DNA of 64,000 nt from Syntrophobotulus glycolicus DSM 8271 (lineage in GTDB: Bacteria > Bacillota > Desulfitobacteriia > Desulfitobacteriales > Syntrophobotulaceae): positions 62,001 through 126,000 of the forward strand of contig NC_015172.1 of NCBI RefSeq assembly GCF_000190635.1. The letters are read 5' to 3'. Each line of letters opens with the position of its first letter. Within the stretch, counting starts at the first letter, position 1. A model generated the notes under the pieces. That model made no database searches. It saw only the letters and a program-made list of their open reading frames with translations, and had not been told where the DNA came from. This document shows positions 34,827 to 44,118 of the stretch, piece after piece. The translations under genes were made by a program, and so were the position numbers.

Positions 34827-35753
34827 TTAAGCAGCCACAATGCGCTTACTTTTTGAGTAGACATCTAAGGGACAGACCCCAGCTAATGAAGAATGGGGAC
34901 GATAGGTATTGTAGGTTTTCATGTATTCGTTGAGCATCTGTCTGAGTTCCCGCGGCGTCGCGTATTCATTGACGTATATTCTGTCATATTTCAACGTTCT
35001 GAAGAATCTCTCGGTTCGGGCATTATCAAGGCATTGCCCTCGGCCATCCATGGAAATTTTCACGCCGGCGCTTTCGAGCAGCAAAATATAATCTGGATTC
35101 GTGAAATGGCCCCCCTGGTCACTGTTGATAATTTCGGGCTTTCTATGACTCATGGCACGTTTTAAGCAACTCAGGACAAAAGATTTATCAAGCGTACTGG
35201 ACAGTTCGTAGTCAACAATATAGCGGCTGTACCAATCGATAATGACGAATAGGTACATGAATCCTTTTTTCATTCGAATATATGTAATGTCTATCCCCCA
35301 CACCTGATCCGGCCGGTTGATTTCCAGCTTGCGCAACAAGTACGGCCGGATGTATTGGGAATGGTACCGTTTGCTTAGATTGGGTTTCGGATAAATTGTG
35401 TAAATCCCCATATCCCGCAGGATGCGGCGAACTCGTTTTCTGTTGATAAGCAAGCCATAGTCTCTTCTCAGGATTGTTGTAATGGTTCGGTAGCCCCAGG
35501 TTGGCTCACCCGTGTGGATCTCATCGATCCGGCGCATCACAAATAATTCCGCATCGGAAAGGGTCTTCTGCTCAGAAATACGGCGGTAAACACTGCTGCG
35601 GTTAATGCTCAGCAATTGCGCCTGGCGCTTAACGCTAATTCGGGGATTGTCCCGGTCAACGAAACTTTTTCTGCCAGTCGGCTCCGACAATTTGCTCAGA
35701 TTTTTTTTTGAGCCAGTCCACCTCGTAGGTGAGCTGACCAACCTTGCGTTCAA
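34827..35753 (-). CDS. IS3-family transposase OrfB (DDE integrase core)
   Basis: 308 residues in the open frame. The genuine OrfB part begins around SKKNLSKLSE and includes the HTH_21 segment (LFVMRRIDEIHTGEPTWGYR) and the rve core: WGIDITYIRMKKGFMYL (first Asp), INSDQGGHFTNPDY (second Asp) and the Glu of NARTERFFRTLK. It is made as an OrfAB fusion by frameshifting at a run of nine A (35701-35709, minus strand) where orfA and orfB overlap. Confidence 0.92.
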   Translation of the reverse strand: MNARLVSSPTRWTGSKKNLSKLSEPTGRKSFVDRDNPRISVKRQAQLLSINRSSVYRRISEQKTLSDAELFVMRRIDEIHTGEPTWGYRTITTILRRDYGLLINRKRVRRILRDMGIYTIYPKPNLSKRYHSQYIRPYLLRKLEINRPDQVWGIDITYIRMKKGFMYLFVIIDWYSRYIVDYELSSTLDKSFVLSCLKRAMSHRKPEIINSDQGGHFTNPDYILLLESAGVKISMDGRGQCLDNARTERFFRTLKYDRIYVNEYATPRELRQMLNEYMKTYNTYRPHSSLAGVCPLDVYSKSKRIVAA

Positions 35754-35979
35754 GTTCTGCTACGTGACGCTGCTGTTTATCAAGTTCTTTCTCGGCATCC
35801 GAAGGCCCTTTCTTAAATACCTCCGCGGCTCGTTCCAGAAACTCTTGCTTCCAGCGGCTGATAACAACAGGACTGATACCGTACTTTGCGGCAATTTCAT
35901 TGACGGTGGAGGCTTCCTGTATTACCTCCAGGACTACCTTGGTTTTAAACTCGGCTGGATAATGGTTTCGCTTATTCAT
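35656..35979 (-). CDS. IS3-family OrfA (HTH protein)
   Basis: 107 residues: HTH_Tnp_1 domain (YPAEFKTKVVLEVIQEASTV; ISPVVISRWKQEFLERA) then a leucine-zipper-like coiled coil (LDKQQRHVAELERKVGQLTY). It binds the inverted repeats and is fused to OrfB by -1 frameshifting at the A9 run near its end. Confidence 0.92.
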   Translation of the reverse strand: MNKRNHYPAEFKTKVVLEVIQEASTVNEIAAKYGISPVVISRWKQEFLERAAEVFKKGPSDAEKELDKQQRHVAELERKVGQLTYEVDWLKKKSEQIVGADWQKKFR

Positions 35980-36957
35980 GTTTTCAGTATAACTTATTTT
36001 TCCCTGCTTTGTGTCTCATCCTATGGGAGCATTATAAAATGGGGGCTTACTGATCGGCGCGTGCGTATCTTGTGCGAACAGGAACGAATTAACGGCGTGA
36101 TAAAAAAAGGCCGTTCCTATTTGATCCCTGCAGATGCTGAAAAGCCCATAGACGGGAGAAAACTGCGAGGTAAAGCGGTGCCTGTACTGTACCGTTCACT
36201 GTTTACGAGAATTGACTTAAAAAAAGAGAAGCTTGATGCCTGTAGGCCACTGACGCCGGGTGAAACAGCCCGTTTACGCGATGAATTTATGATTGAGTTT
36301 ACTTATAACTCGAATGCGATTGAGGGTAATACCCTGACGCTTCAGGAGACAGCTTTGGTTTTAGAGGGCATTACCATTGACCAGAAACCGCTGAAAGACC
36401 ATTTGGAGGTTGTGGGGCATCGGGATGCTTTTGTCTATGTGCAACAGCTTGTAGGCAATAAAGTTCCTTTAGAAGAAAGGATTATAAAAGAAATCCATTC
36501 CCTTGTACTGATGGATCGGCCTGAAGATAAGGGTGTGTATCGTCGTATTCCGGTTCGCATCATGGGGGCAGCCCATGAGCCGTCGCAGCCTTATATGATT
36601 CCAAAGAAGATGGAACAGTTGATTGAGGATTGTAACAAAAAAAGAGGAACAATGCATCCCCTTGAGAGAATCGCATGGTTCCATCTCATTTTTGAAGGCA
36701 TCCATCCTTTTATTGATGGCAATGGACGAACAGGCAGGCTGATTATGAATTTTGACATGATGCAAAACGGCTACCCACCGGTTAATATTAAATTTACAGA
36801 CCGAAAACGGTATTATGATGCCTTCGATGATTACTACCAGGATGGAAATGCAGACTCAATGGTGTTGATGATCGGCCAATATGTGGAGGAGCGACTGGAT
36901 CGCTATCTGGAAATATTATCTAAATAGTAGGAGTTACAGTAATTTATTGGAGAGTAT

Positions 36958-36994
36958 AAAAAGGGCTTGAACCTCAGTGGCTCAAGTCCTTTTT
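36958..36994. terminator. Bidirectional terminator hairpin
   Basis: AAAAAGGGCTTGA, loop, TCAAGTCCTTTTT. It sits between the convergent fic copy 2 and anti-sigma-like gene and can serve both. Confidence 0.75.
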
Positions 36995-37052
36995 ACAATG
37001 GATGACGGGACGATTGCTCTACCGTCAACTTTGCTTTTGTTCCGGATTACGG

Positions 37053-38156
37053 TTATTTCGCCTTCTTTACTGCTCTGCCTGTGACGACGCCGTTTTCATC
37101 TTTGGAAAACTGAATGGCGGTTTCTTCTTTTCCATCCCCGATTACGCTGACTGTTTTCCATACGCCTGTTTCCCCATCTTTAAACAGGCCATCCAGAGAA
37201 GTTTTCAAATCACCGCTATCATGCTGATAGCAGGCCAATCCGCTCTCGTCATAAGTAACTTTCTTTATGGACTCGGGCAGGACAATACCGTCGGCAAATT
37301 CTTTGTCCCAGTCGATGGCCGGTTCCGTACTTGTTGGCGGTTCAGGCACAGGATTTAATAATTCCTTAAGATACTTTTCAGCTTTTTCATGGTCGGATTT
37401 TTTCACGTCAAGCGGCAAATCAAAAAGGGCATTGGCTTCTTTATTATTTGCATTCGTTGTGATTTCACCGGTTTTTTCATTGTAGCTTACCGTTCGATTA
37501 TTGATGAAGCTTCCGGTACCGGCATAAAGATACACCCCTCTGTCGGCAAACATTTCAATGCTGTCACATTCAATCATTCTGTATATGATCCCGTCGACGA
37601 CGCATTCGCTGTATCCGCCATTCATAGTGAATATATTTACCTGCCAGGGTTTTTGTCCCTTTATCAGGGGAGAGATGATAAATGTAGTCTGACCGTAACG
37701 TTCATCACTGGGTCCGGGCATCGGGCTCCCATCTTCCTTTGCAATTGAGACGACGGCATAGGTCCTGTCAGGGTGGATATCCTCTACGGAACTTTTCATA
37801 TCGCTTAAGTTCTTGCCTGAGGTGATTCCAAGCAATGTAAAGGTATAATCACCCGAAGTTATGGATTTATTAATTAGAATTGCATTTTCACGATCAAAAG
37901 CCTTCGCAAGAGTTTTATCTCCCAGGTTTTCAGCAACCTGTTTTGGGCTGAGAAACTGCCAGGCTGCAAGTGCCGAGGTCGACATCAGCAGAACGATAGC
38001 AGTAATCAGGGCAACTGCCATTCTTTTTCGGGCTGGTTTCATAGTTTTATTCTCCTTTAGTTTGGATTTGATTTTTTGGTTTAGAGCTTCACCGGGTTCA
38101 GCTGTCGAGGAAAGAGCCTGCTTTAGCAATTGCTCCAGTTGTTCGTATTTTTCCAT
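37053..38156 (-). CDS. Membrane anti-sigma-factor-like protein (DUF4179 type)
   Basis: 367 residues. About 45 cytoplasmic residues are followed by one membrane helix (MAVALITAIVLLMSTSALAA, ~46-65) and a large extracellular part with SGDYTFTLLGITSGKNLSDM and DRTYAVVSIAKEDGSPM, resembling the DUF4179 ectodomains of anti-sigma proteins paired with ECF sigma factors. It starts 2 bases after the stop of the sigma gene at 38159. It probably holds that sigma inactive until an envelope signal arrives. Confidence 0.7.
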   Translation of the reverse strand: MEKYEQLEQLLKQALSSTAEPGEALNQKIKSKLKENKTMKPARKRMAVALITAIVLLMSTSALAAWQFLSPKQVAENLGDKTLAKAFDRENAILINKSITSGDYTFTLLGITSGKNLSDMKSSVEDIHPDRTYAVVSIAKEDGSPMPGPSDERYGQTTFIISPLIKGQKPWQVNIFTMNGGYSECVVDGIIYRMIECDSIEMFADRGVYLYAGTGSFINNRTVSYNEKTGEITTNANNKEANALFDLPLDVKKSDHEKAEKYLKELLNPVPEPPTSTEPAIDWDKEFADGIVLPESIKKVTYDESGLACYQHDSGDLKTSLDGLFKDGETGVWKTVSVIGDGKEETAIQFSKDENGVVTGRAVKKAK

Positions 38157-38158
38157 AC

Positions 38159-38677
38159 TTAACCAACCTCCAAAGCATTTTTTAGAGTCTTACGAGCCTT
38201 GTAAAGCCTGCTTTTTACGGTACCCTGCGGAATCCTAAGTGCTGATGCGATATCTTCAACGGACATTTCCGCAGTGTAATACATGTACAGGGGTATTTTA
38301 AGCTTGTCATTCAGCTTATCCGCTGCAGTCCGCACTACTGCGCAGCGTTCTTTCAATAGGAGGATCTCTTCGGGCGTTGATGGATTGACGAACATGAAGC
38401 TGCTGACGCTCTCTTCGTTCAGTTCTTCCTCGGGTGCTATTCTTTGCCGTCTAAGATATTTGCGGCGATTGTTCTTCCATAGCCCAACTGCAAGGGAAAT
38501 GAGAAATCCTTTCGGATTATTGCCTTTATCAATTTTGGTGCACAGTTCCATCGCTTTTAGGAAGGTCTCCTGATACAGGTCATCTGCATCGTTTTTGTTT
38601 TTCGCAAGCCTTAGGCAGAATCCGTAAACGGCTTTACCATACAGCATCACAAGATTATCAATATCCATATTGTCCAA
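38159..38677 (-). CDS. ECF-type RNA polymerase sigma factor
   Basis: 172 residues. Region 2: LYGKAVYGFCLRLAKNKNDADDLYQETFLKAM. Region 4: MSVEDIASALRIPQGTVKSRLYKARKTL, with the helix-turn-helix that reads the -35 element. The linker is a short acidic stretch. It is cotranscribed with the membrane protein 2 bases downstream, a normal sigma/anti-sigma arrangement. Confidence 0.92.
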   Translation of the reverse strand: MDNMDIDNLVMLYGKAVYGFCLRLAKNKNDADDLYQETFLKAMELCTKIDKGNNPKGFLISLAVGLWKNNRRKYLRRQRIAPEEELNEESVSSFMFVNPSTPEEILLLKERCAVVRTAADKLNDKLKIPLYMYYTAEMSVEDIASALRIPQGTVKSRLYKARKTLKNALEVG

Positions 38678-39129
38678 AACTCTTCTCCTTTTCGCAGGGT
38701 ACGACCTCTTCGCTGATTTTTCCCGCTACGGCTTTCTGTAATGGGATATTGTAATAGGTGATTTTAAAGGAAACATGGTAGGATCGATCACATTCACCTG
38801 AAATAGCTATTCAATTATATATCGTCATTAACTTGTCAATCGGTTCATTCTTGGATGGAGAAAGAGACGTTACTCCTTTCGGGGTAATGACCAGGTTCGT
38901 ATTCTTCAAAATCGGGAGGATATTGTTTTTTCAGGATACTGGACCTATTTGATTGGAATGTCAAAAACCCAAATTGTTCTTGACATGGGGTACACAATAA
39001 AATCCAACGCTATTGTAGTGACATGGCGAGTGAGATGTTTTAAAGCTTTATGCATAAATTTTGGCCGAATGATTGAAAATTAGGTTTGAGTAAATTTCTT
39101 GGCAAGACTTAATACGAGGGGGGTAGGTT
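38678..39129. other. Non-coding divergent spacer
   Basis: About 450 bases between the sigma gene and the GNAT gene, AT-rich, without a convincing gene. Promoters for both divergent genes must lie here but I cannot place them. Confidence 0.4.
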
Positions 39130-39609
39130 ATGTTAGAAATATATTATCCAAATAATTCTGAGGATATTAGAAATGTAAGATTTCTTTTTGAAGACTATGC
39201 AAATTCAATGGGTTTTGATTTAGATTATCAGAATTTCAACGAAGAACTTGAGGAATTACCCGGGAAGTACTCGCTACCACACGGTTTTCTTTTACTTGCA
39301 AAATTCAACAATAACGCAGTAGGATGCGTAGCTATTAAGAAAATAGGCAAAAAAACTTGTGAAATGAAAAGGCTATATGTAATACCTTCTTATAGAAGAT
39401 AGAAGATAGGAAAACTGCTTGCAAAATCGATAATGGAGAAGGCAACAGAACTAAACTATAATATTATGAAATTAGATACATTGAAAACTATGACTGAAGC
39501 CGTTTGTCTTTATAAGTCGCTTGGCTTTAGGGAAACTAACGCATATACATATAATCCATCAAAAGATGTAGTATACATGGAGTTAATACTTAATAACTTA
39601 ATTTCCTAA
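39130..39609 (+). pseudogene. GNAT acetyltransferase with an internal amber stop
   Basis: The 90 residues before the stop include the acceptor half of a GNAT fold ending KKTCEMKRLYVIPSYRR, and then TAG at 39400-39402. The same frame continues KIGKLLAKSIMEKATELNYN, DTLKTMTEAVCLYKSLGF and YMELILNN to a TAA at 39607. The stop falls just at the start of the acetyl-CoA pyrophosphate loop (normally R-G-x-G-I-G). The local repeat AGAAGATAGAAGATAG suggests slippage created it. A good GGGGGG site precedes the start. Confidence 0.8.
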
Positions 39610-39858
39610 GATTTAAAAGGCTGACTGAACTTTGCCTTCCTTGGTATTATTCAATGAAGACAATGAAAAATTGTATAATATTATTCAATTACCAAGCAAC
39701 AAAGAAATAATAGCCCTCAATTACTTGATGGAGGCTTATTAATATTGACGCGGAGGCTATCCTTCACGTCTTTTATGTAAAATATTAATGTGCTTGCTGC
39801 GAATCAAGACACCCCTATATAAGGCTTATCGTTTTCGTGAACCATGAGGAGAAATCGA

Positions 39859-40968
39859 ATGAAAAAAGTCATATCAAAAAGAAAGAAAATATTAAGATAT
39901 GTGGTCATCTCCGTTTTGGCAGTGGTGCTTGCTTTTGGTATTTTTACGGCGATTGCGGCATATCGGATGAGCCTGATACCGTCAATGACCTTTCAGAAGA
40001 TGTTAAACTATACGACAAAGGATAATAAAGATGCCGTAATCACTGTTGGCATTATTAAAGGAGCGTCAATGTCTTATACTGTTTACGGCAAAAGCGGAAC
40101 CATTTTGCCCAGCAAAGAGTATACGTATGAAATCGGCTCAGCTACAAAAACATTCACTTGCTCATTATTGTGTAAGGCCATTTCAGAGGGAAGAGTTAAA
40201 CTGACTGATTCGATTGATAGATATATATCGTTACCGGAAAGCAATTATTATCCGACCTTCGGAAAACTTGTGACACATACATCCGGATATAAAGGCTATT
40301 ATTTTAATTGGCAAATGGTAAATAATTTTTTCCACAGACAAAAAAACGATTTTTACGGCATCAGTGAAGAAACACTCGCCAAACAAATATCGATGCATAT
40401 TGTTCGGGATAAGGAATACCCTTTTTATTACTCGAATTTTGGAATTTCCGTTGTTGGAATTGCCTTATCCCATATATACGGTAAAGACTATACTTCAGCG
40501 ATGAATGATTTTATTGTTTCCGACTTAAGCCTTGAGCACACAAAAATAGCTGACGGCTCAGGAGACCTGAAGGGATATTGGAATTGGAAATCCGATGACG
40601 GATATATTCCGGCAGGAGCAATAACATCTACAATTGGAGATATGTTAGAATATGTGGATTTGCACATGACGGAGAGCATACCATATTTGGCTTTGGGTCA
40701 CCAGGAGGTGGCCAAAATTAACGCGACCCAAAAGCAGTATGAAAAAATGAACATCAGAACGGATGCTGCCGGCATCGGTTGGATGATCGATAAACAGAAC
40801 AACATAATCTGGCATAACGGCGGGACAAGCAACTTTAACAGTTACATCGCGTTTGATCCCAAGGACCAGGTTGGTGTTGTTATTCTTTCAAACCTTTCTC
40901 CTAATTACAGAATTCCTGCAACCGTCATGGGTGCAAGACTTATGCTTGACCTGCAAAGTAAACCATGA
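39859..40968 (+). CDS. Serine hydrolase of the beta-lactamase/class C PBP family
   Basis: 369 residues with an N-terminal membrane anchor (YVVISVLAVVLAFGIFTAIA). Catalytic motifs: SATK (nucleophile Ser and Lys, ~93), YSN (~196) and HNGG (~317), the last in place of KTG as usual for esterase-like members. It should act outside the membrane on a peptide or ester, but the substrate is unknown. GAGGAGA fits the ATG at 39859. It stands alone, with a hairpin terminator downstream at 41131. Confidence 0.85.
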   Translation: MKKVISKRKKILRYVVISVLAVVLAFGIFTAIAAYRMSLIPSMTFQKMLNYTTKDNKDAVITVGIIKGASMSYTVYGKSGTILPSKEYTYEIGSATKTFTCSLLCKAISEGRVKLTDSIDRYISLPESNYYPTFGKLVTHTSGYKGYYFNWQMVNNFFHRQKNDFYGISEETLAKQISMHIVRDKEYPFYYSNFGISVVGIALSHIYGKDYTSAMNDFIVSDLSLEHTKIADGSGDLKGYWNWKSDDGYIPAGAITSTIGDMLEYVDLHMTESIPYLALGHQEVAKINATQKQYEKMNIRTDAAGIGWMIDKQNNIIWHNGGTSNFNSYIAFDPKDQVGVVILSNLSPNYRIPATVMGARLMLDLQSKP

Positions 40969-41130
40969 AAAATTGCATCAAGGCCCGATTATGTTCATGC
41001 GCATCTTTTTTGTACACCCAACGCATGTGGAAACAGTAATTCTGATGACGTATAGTGGCCCAAAGGGCAAATAAGATGGTTTGAACCCATATATAGCGTT
41101 TGGAAGCAAAAATAAAGTAAGAATAGAGTA

Positions 41131-41169
41131 AAAAACGGTCAAAAAAGAGCATTTTTTGACCCGTTTTTG
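41131..41169. terminator. Strong hairpin, probable terminator
   Basis: AAAAACGGTCAAAAAA, GAGCA, TTTTTTGACCCGTTTTT: a 16-bp stem with one bulged C. It lies directly before the RND fragment and ends in T5. Confidence 0.6.
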
Positions 41170-41793
41170 AATAAGCTGGACAGCGAACTGCCCATACCCC
41201 AGGGGATAAGCTTCAGTTCGGGAAGTGAGCAGGAAAGTGCAGGTAGCCTGATACAAGCGGTGCTGCTGGGGATTCTCTTCATCTTCTTAATTCTGGCTGC
41301 ACAGTTTGAAAGCTTTATGGATCCATTGGCAATTATGTTTTCGCTGCCTTTGGCCATAATTGGAGCCTTAATAGCCTTATTTGTGACCGGCAGCGGATTC
41401 AGTATGGTTGGAGGAATCGGGATGATCTTTCTTTTATCTCTGGTTACTAAAAATGGAATCTTACTGGTTGATTTTATTAAACAGAGACGCCGGGAAGGAA
41501 CCGAGCGTAAGGAAGCCATTCTGCAAGCGGCATCAATTCGGTTAAGGCCGATCCTGATGACTTCTTTAGCCATGATTTTTGGCATGATTCCTTCAGCAGT
41601 GGCTTCTGGAACAGGAGCCGAGTTAAGGCAACCTATGGCTGTTGCTATCATTGGAGGCCTGATTTCCTCAACCTTGCTCACTTTGCTGGTTGTGCCAGTT
41701 ATTTATACACTATTGGATGACATTAAAGGCTTATTTAAAAGATTATCAAAGAGGCATTTGAATATCCGGTCAAAAGAAGGTAAATTTTTTTAA
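41170..41793 (+). pseudogene. RND efflux pump, C-terminal fragment
   Basis: About 205 residues equal the last fifth of an AcrB/MexB-type RND permease: FLILAAQFESFMDPLAIMFS, GGIGMIFLLSLVTKNGILLV, RRREGTERKEAILQAASIRL RPILMTS and SSTLLTLLVVPVIYTLL. Everything before transmembrane helix 9 or so is missing and there is no ribosome site, so this is a truncated relic. Confidence 0.85.
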
Positions 41794-42016
41794 CATTTAA
41801 ACAAGAAGTGCATAGACAAAACAAACTCCGGTATCAATGTATACAAATTTTGCCGGGGTTTCGTCATTGTATTCAATGTTTCGTGTTTCGGCATAATGAA
41901 CATAAAGCAGAATAGGAAGAAAAGAGCATCTCTTCGCTCTGAGATTGGTATGCAAGATTTTAACATGCTAAATTAAAAAGAATAATTGAGCCCAGCTTAT
42001 TGGGAAAATAGCTTGT
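41794..42016. other. Non-coding; leader repeat of fic copy 3
   Basis: Contains the ~90-base repeat (GAGATTGGTATGCAAGATTT) also found at 34551-34640. No gene. Confidence 0.5.
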
Positions 42017-42034
42017 ATATTATTCCCATAATAT
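42017..42034 (+). promoter_or_regulatory. Putative operator of fic copy 3
   Basis: Perfect dyad ATATTAT-TCCC-ATAATAT about 55 bases before the relic start codon, the third occurrence of this element. Confidence 0.5.
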
Positions 42035-42088
42035 GCTACCATATAAATATCTGGAAAAACATGTTATCTTAATATGAGGTGTATCAGT

Positions 42089-42279
42089 ATGGAATACATA
42101 AAGGTCAAAGAAGCCGCTGAAAAATGGGGCTTACTGATCGGTGCGTGCGTATCCCTGCAGAGAGGTCTTTAACACCGGGCGAAACGGCCCGTTTACGCGC
42201 AATAAGGTTCCTTTAGAACAAAGGATTATAAAAGAAATACATTCCCTGATGGATCGGCATGAAGATAAGGGAGTGTAAT
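42089..42279 (+). pseudogene. Fic-family gene copy 3, heavily deleted relic
   Basis: ATG, GAATACATAAAGGTCAAAGA and the HTH beginning match copies 1 and 2, then internal deletions fuse short pieces: the part around CGGGCGAAACGGCCCGTTTA, then AGGTTCCTTTAGAA, then ATGGATCGGC and GAAGATAAGGGAGTGTA. The frame is broken within about 30 codons and the catalytic motif is absent. Confidence 0.85.
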
Positions 42280-42717
42280 CCGGAGTACTTTGGGCCACTG
42301 TTTCAGTGAGGAATATGAAGGTTTTCCGCTTAATAGACGTTGAGGGGGTCACAGAGCAGGAACGGGTGTGCCCCTAAAACGGCTATTTTGATTTTGGGCG
42401 CTCCACCTGTATTGTACAAGTTCTTCCCACTCAGACTTTCTGGATAAATTTGGGTGGAATTGCTTTCTGGACTTCCAATATAATACTGAGCGAAAAATAG
42501 GCTATAATTTGTTACAGTTTGTTAAAAAAATTCTAAAAAAAATGTAATTTTACCAGTTTAATGTAATGTAAAGATATGAAGGGGGAAATCAAAATATAAT
42601 CTAGAACTAAAATGTACGCCAATCACGTAAAAAATAAACAGCACTGGCTAGCCGATGAAAAAATTAATACGGTTAGCTACATAGAGAAATAAAACAGAAG
42701 GGAAGAGGAATAGTAAA
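42280..42717. other. Non-coding spacer
   Basis: About 440 bases with no supportable gene. The first 130 bases might be scrap of an older insertion sequence, but I cannot identify it. The remainder is very AT-rich and must contain the promoter of the sigma gene at 42718. Confidence 0.4.
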
Positions 42718-43290
42718 ATGTATCTTTTAATTATTTTAGCTATTGAAAATGATGAAGATAGATATTTCATAGCACAGTTGTATAAGCAGTATTATCCTCT
42801 TATGAAGAAAAAAGCTTATGAAATTTTACATGATTACAGTGTTATTGATGACCTCATTAATGATGCCTTTATAAAATTAATCGGAAAAATTTCAATTTTA
42901 AGGTCCTTAGAGTGTTACAAAAGAACTTCTTACATTGTCAATACAATTAGAAATATTTCCATTAACTATAATAAGCAATATGCTGCAAAATCCGAAAAAA
43001 TGTTTTTGGGCATGTCCGATGATTTGATGGAGTCTATTCCTGATATGAAATTTGCAATGCAAGAAATTTGTTCAACAAAAGATGATTATATAGAATTAGG
43101 AGAAGCAATGGAACAATTGTCGAAAAGAGATAGGGATTTACTATACAATAAATATAATCTTGAGTTAAGCGATAAAGAAATAGCAGATATTATGGGCATT
43201 TCGTTAAACAACATTCGGGAATACTTAACGCGTGCCCGGCGAAGAGCTTTCAAAATTTTGACAAGGAGGGAAGACGAAAATGAAAAATGA
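42718..43290 (+). CDS. Sigma-70-like (ECF-type) sigma factor
   Basis: 190 residues. Region 2 is divergent (FIAQLYKQYYPLMKKKAYEI; DLINDAFIKLIGKI) but region 4 is clear (QLSKRDRDLLYNKYNLELSD; IADIMGISLNNIREYLTRAR). A DUF4367 membrane protein gene overlaps its end by 11 nt. Two genes downstream share a promoter motif that this sigma may read. AGGGAAGAGGA precedes the ATG. Confidence 0.85.
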   Translation: MYLLIILAIENDEDRYFIAQLYKQYYPLMKKKAYEILHDYSVIDDLINDAFIKLIGKISILRSLECYKRTSYIVNTIRNISINYNKQYAAKSEKMFLGMSDDLMESIPDMKFAMQEICSTKDDYIELGEAMEQLSKRDRDLLYNKYNLELSDKEIADIMGISLNNIREYLTRARRRAFKILTRREDENEK

Positions 43291-44047
43291 TAATGAACCA
43301 CTTAACAGGGATAAATTAACAGATGAATATGAAGAAGCGTTAATAAAGCTTGCCATGGCAAGTTATGCAGAGCATGAGGGAAAAATTCTTATGCAACAAA
43401 ATGAAGAACTGAAAAATGATCCGGTTTATCAGCCAACTACTGAAGCAAAACGCAAGTTCAAGAAAATCCTAAACCGCCAATACTATAAGCAAAAAACTAA
43501 GAATTGTTTCCAAGCATCATATCGATATTTGAATAAGGCTGCTATCATTTTTCTTTTTATCATTATTTTGCTTTCAATTTCAGTAGTAACGATTGAGGCT
43601 GTTCGGATAAAAGTATTAAACTTATTCATTAATATGCAGGAGAAGTACACGGAAATACGCCTTGAAGACAGGGGCGGGGAAAATATTGCAGGCAACAATA
43701 TCTATATCAATTGGGATAATGCTTATGCTCCAACAGATATTCCATTGGGCTATTCTATCAGTAACTTACTAAATAACAAAAGCTTTAAAACCATCGAATA
43801 TACAAATGATAACAATGGAATTATTATCTTTCAACAATTTGATGACGATGTTATATCAAATGTAGATACAGAAAATGCAGATAGTATTGAAAAAATTAAG
43901 ATTCAAGGTCACGAAGGGCTGTTTGTCAATAAAGATGGCAAACAGACAATTACATGGGGTAATGATACGTATATATTTTCAATCACAACAAATCTACAAA
44001 AAGAAGACATTATAAAAATAGCTGAAAGTGTGAATTTGATAAAATAA
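43280..44047 (+). CDS. DUF4367-type membrane anti-sigma-like protein
   Basis: 255 residues: ~90 cytoplasmic residues, one membrane helix (AAIIFLFIIILLSISVVTI, ~88-107) and a C-terminal DUF4367-like ectodomain (YAPTDIPLGYSISNLL; GIIIFQQF; DGKQTITWGNDTYIFSI). The gene overlaps the sigma gene, so the pair is coupled. It probably keeps the sigma at the membrane. Confidence 0.75.
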   Translation: MKNDNEPLNRDKLTDEYEEALIKLAMASYAEHEGKILMQQNEELKNDPVYQPTTEAKRKFKKILNRQYYKQKTKNCFQASYRYLNKAAIIFLFIIILLSISVVTIEAVRIKVLNLFINMQEKYTEIRLEDRGGENIAGNNIYINWDNAYAPTDIPLGYSISNLLNNKSFKTIEYTNDNNGIIIFQQFDDDVISNVDTENADSIEKIKIQGHEGLFVNKDGKQTITWGNDTYIFSITTNLQKEDIIKIAESVNLIK

Positions 44048-44055
44048 TTTAACAG

Positions 44056-44094
44056 GGTGTTGCAAAAGGTGACTTTAGATTGTCTTTGTATATA
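44056..44094 (+). promoter_or_regulatory. ECF-type promoter, copy 1
   Basis: GGTGTTGCAAA, 14 nt, TGTCTTTGTATATA, in front of the secreted-protein gene at 44119. The same two blocks with identical spacing precede the next gene at 44566. The -35 block resembles the TGCAAC-like ECF pattern and TGTC the CGTC-like -10. Confidence 0.6.
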
Positions 44095-44118
44095 AGAATA
44101 CTATAGGGAGGTTTTCAG

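Larger units (their letters stand above)
34757..36035 (-). mobile_element. IS3-family insertion sequence
   Basis: 1279 bp bounded by imperfect inverted repeats (left ATAATGCTCCCCAT; right, reversed, ATAATGCTCCCATAG) and flanked by AAAAT on both sides, which fits a target duplication of up to 5 bp. It carries orfA and orfB on the minus strand and lies inside fic copy 2. Confidence 0.9.
34720..36927 (+). pseudogene. fic: Fic-family gene copy 2, split by an IS3-family element
   Basis: The gene starts at 34720 (GAGGTG upstream) with MEYMKVKEAAAK, is interrupted after 12 codons by the IS at 34757-36035, and resumes at 36036 with KWGLTDRRVRIL. Removing the IS and one copy of the AAAAT target duplication restores the frame through to 36927. 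The catalytic HPFIDGNGRTGR and inhibitory SNAIEGN motifs are unchanged and the protein is about 93-95% identical by eye to copy 1. As it stands it lacks its native start and HTH beginning and is presumably silent. Confidence 0.85.

Noticed and set aside
35605-36020. N-terminal ~135 residues of the long frame leading into fic copy 2
   Set aside because: This part is antisense IS3 sequence read in frame by chance; the real fic start is at 34720 on the other side of the element.
42280-42420. Open stretch GVLWATVSVRNMKVFRLIDV after the third fic relic
   Set aside because: It is only about 32 codons, without start site or family match; it may be insertion-sequence scrap but cannot be supported.
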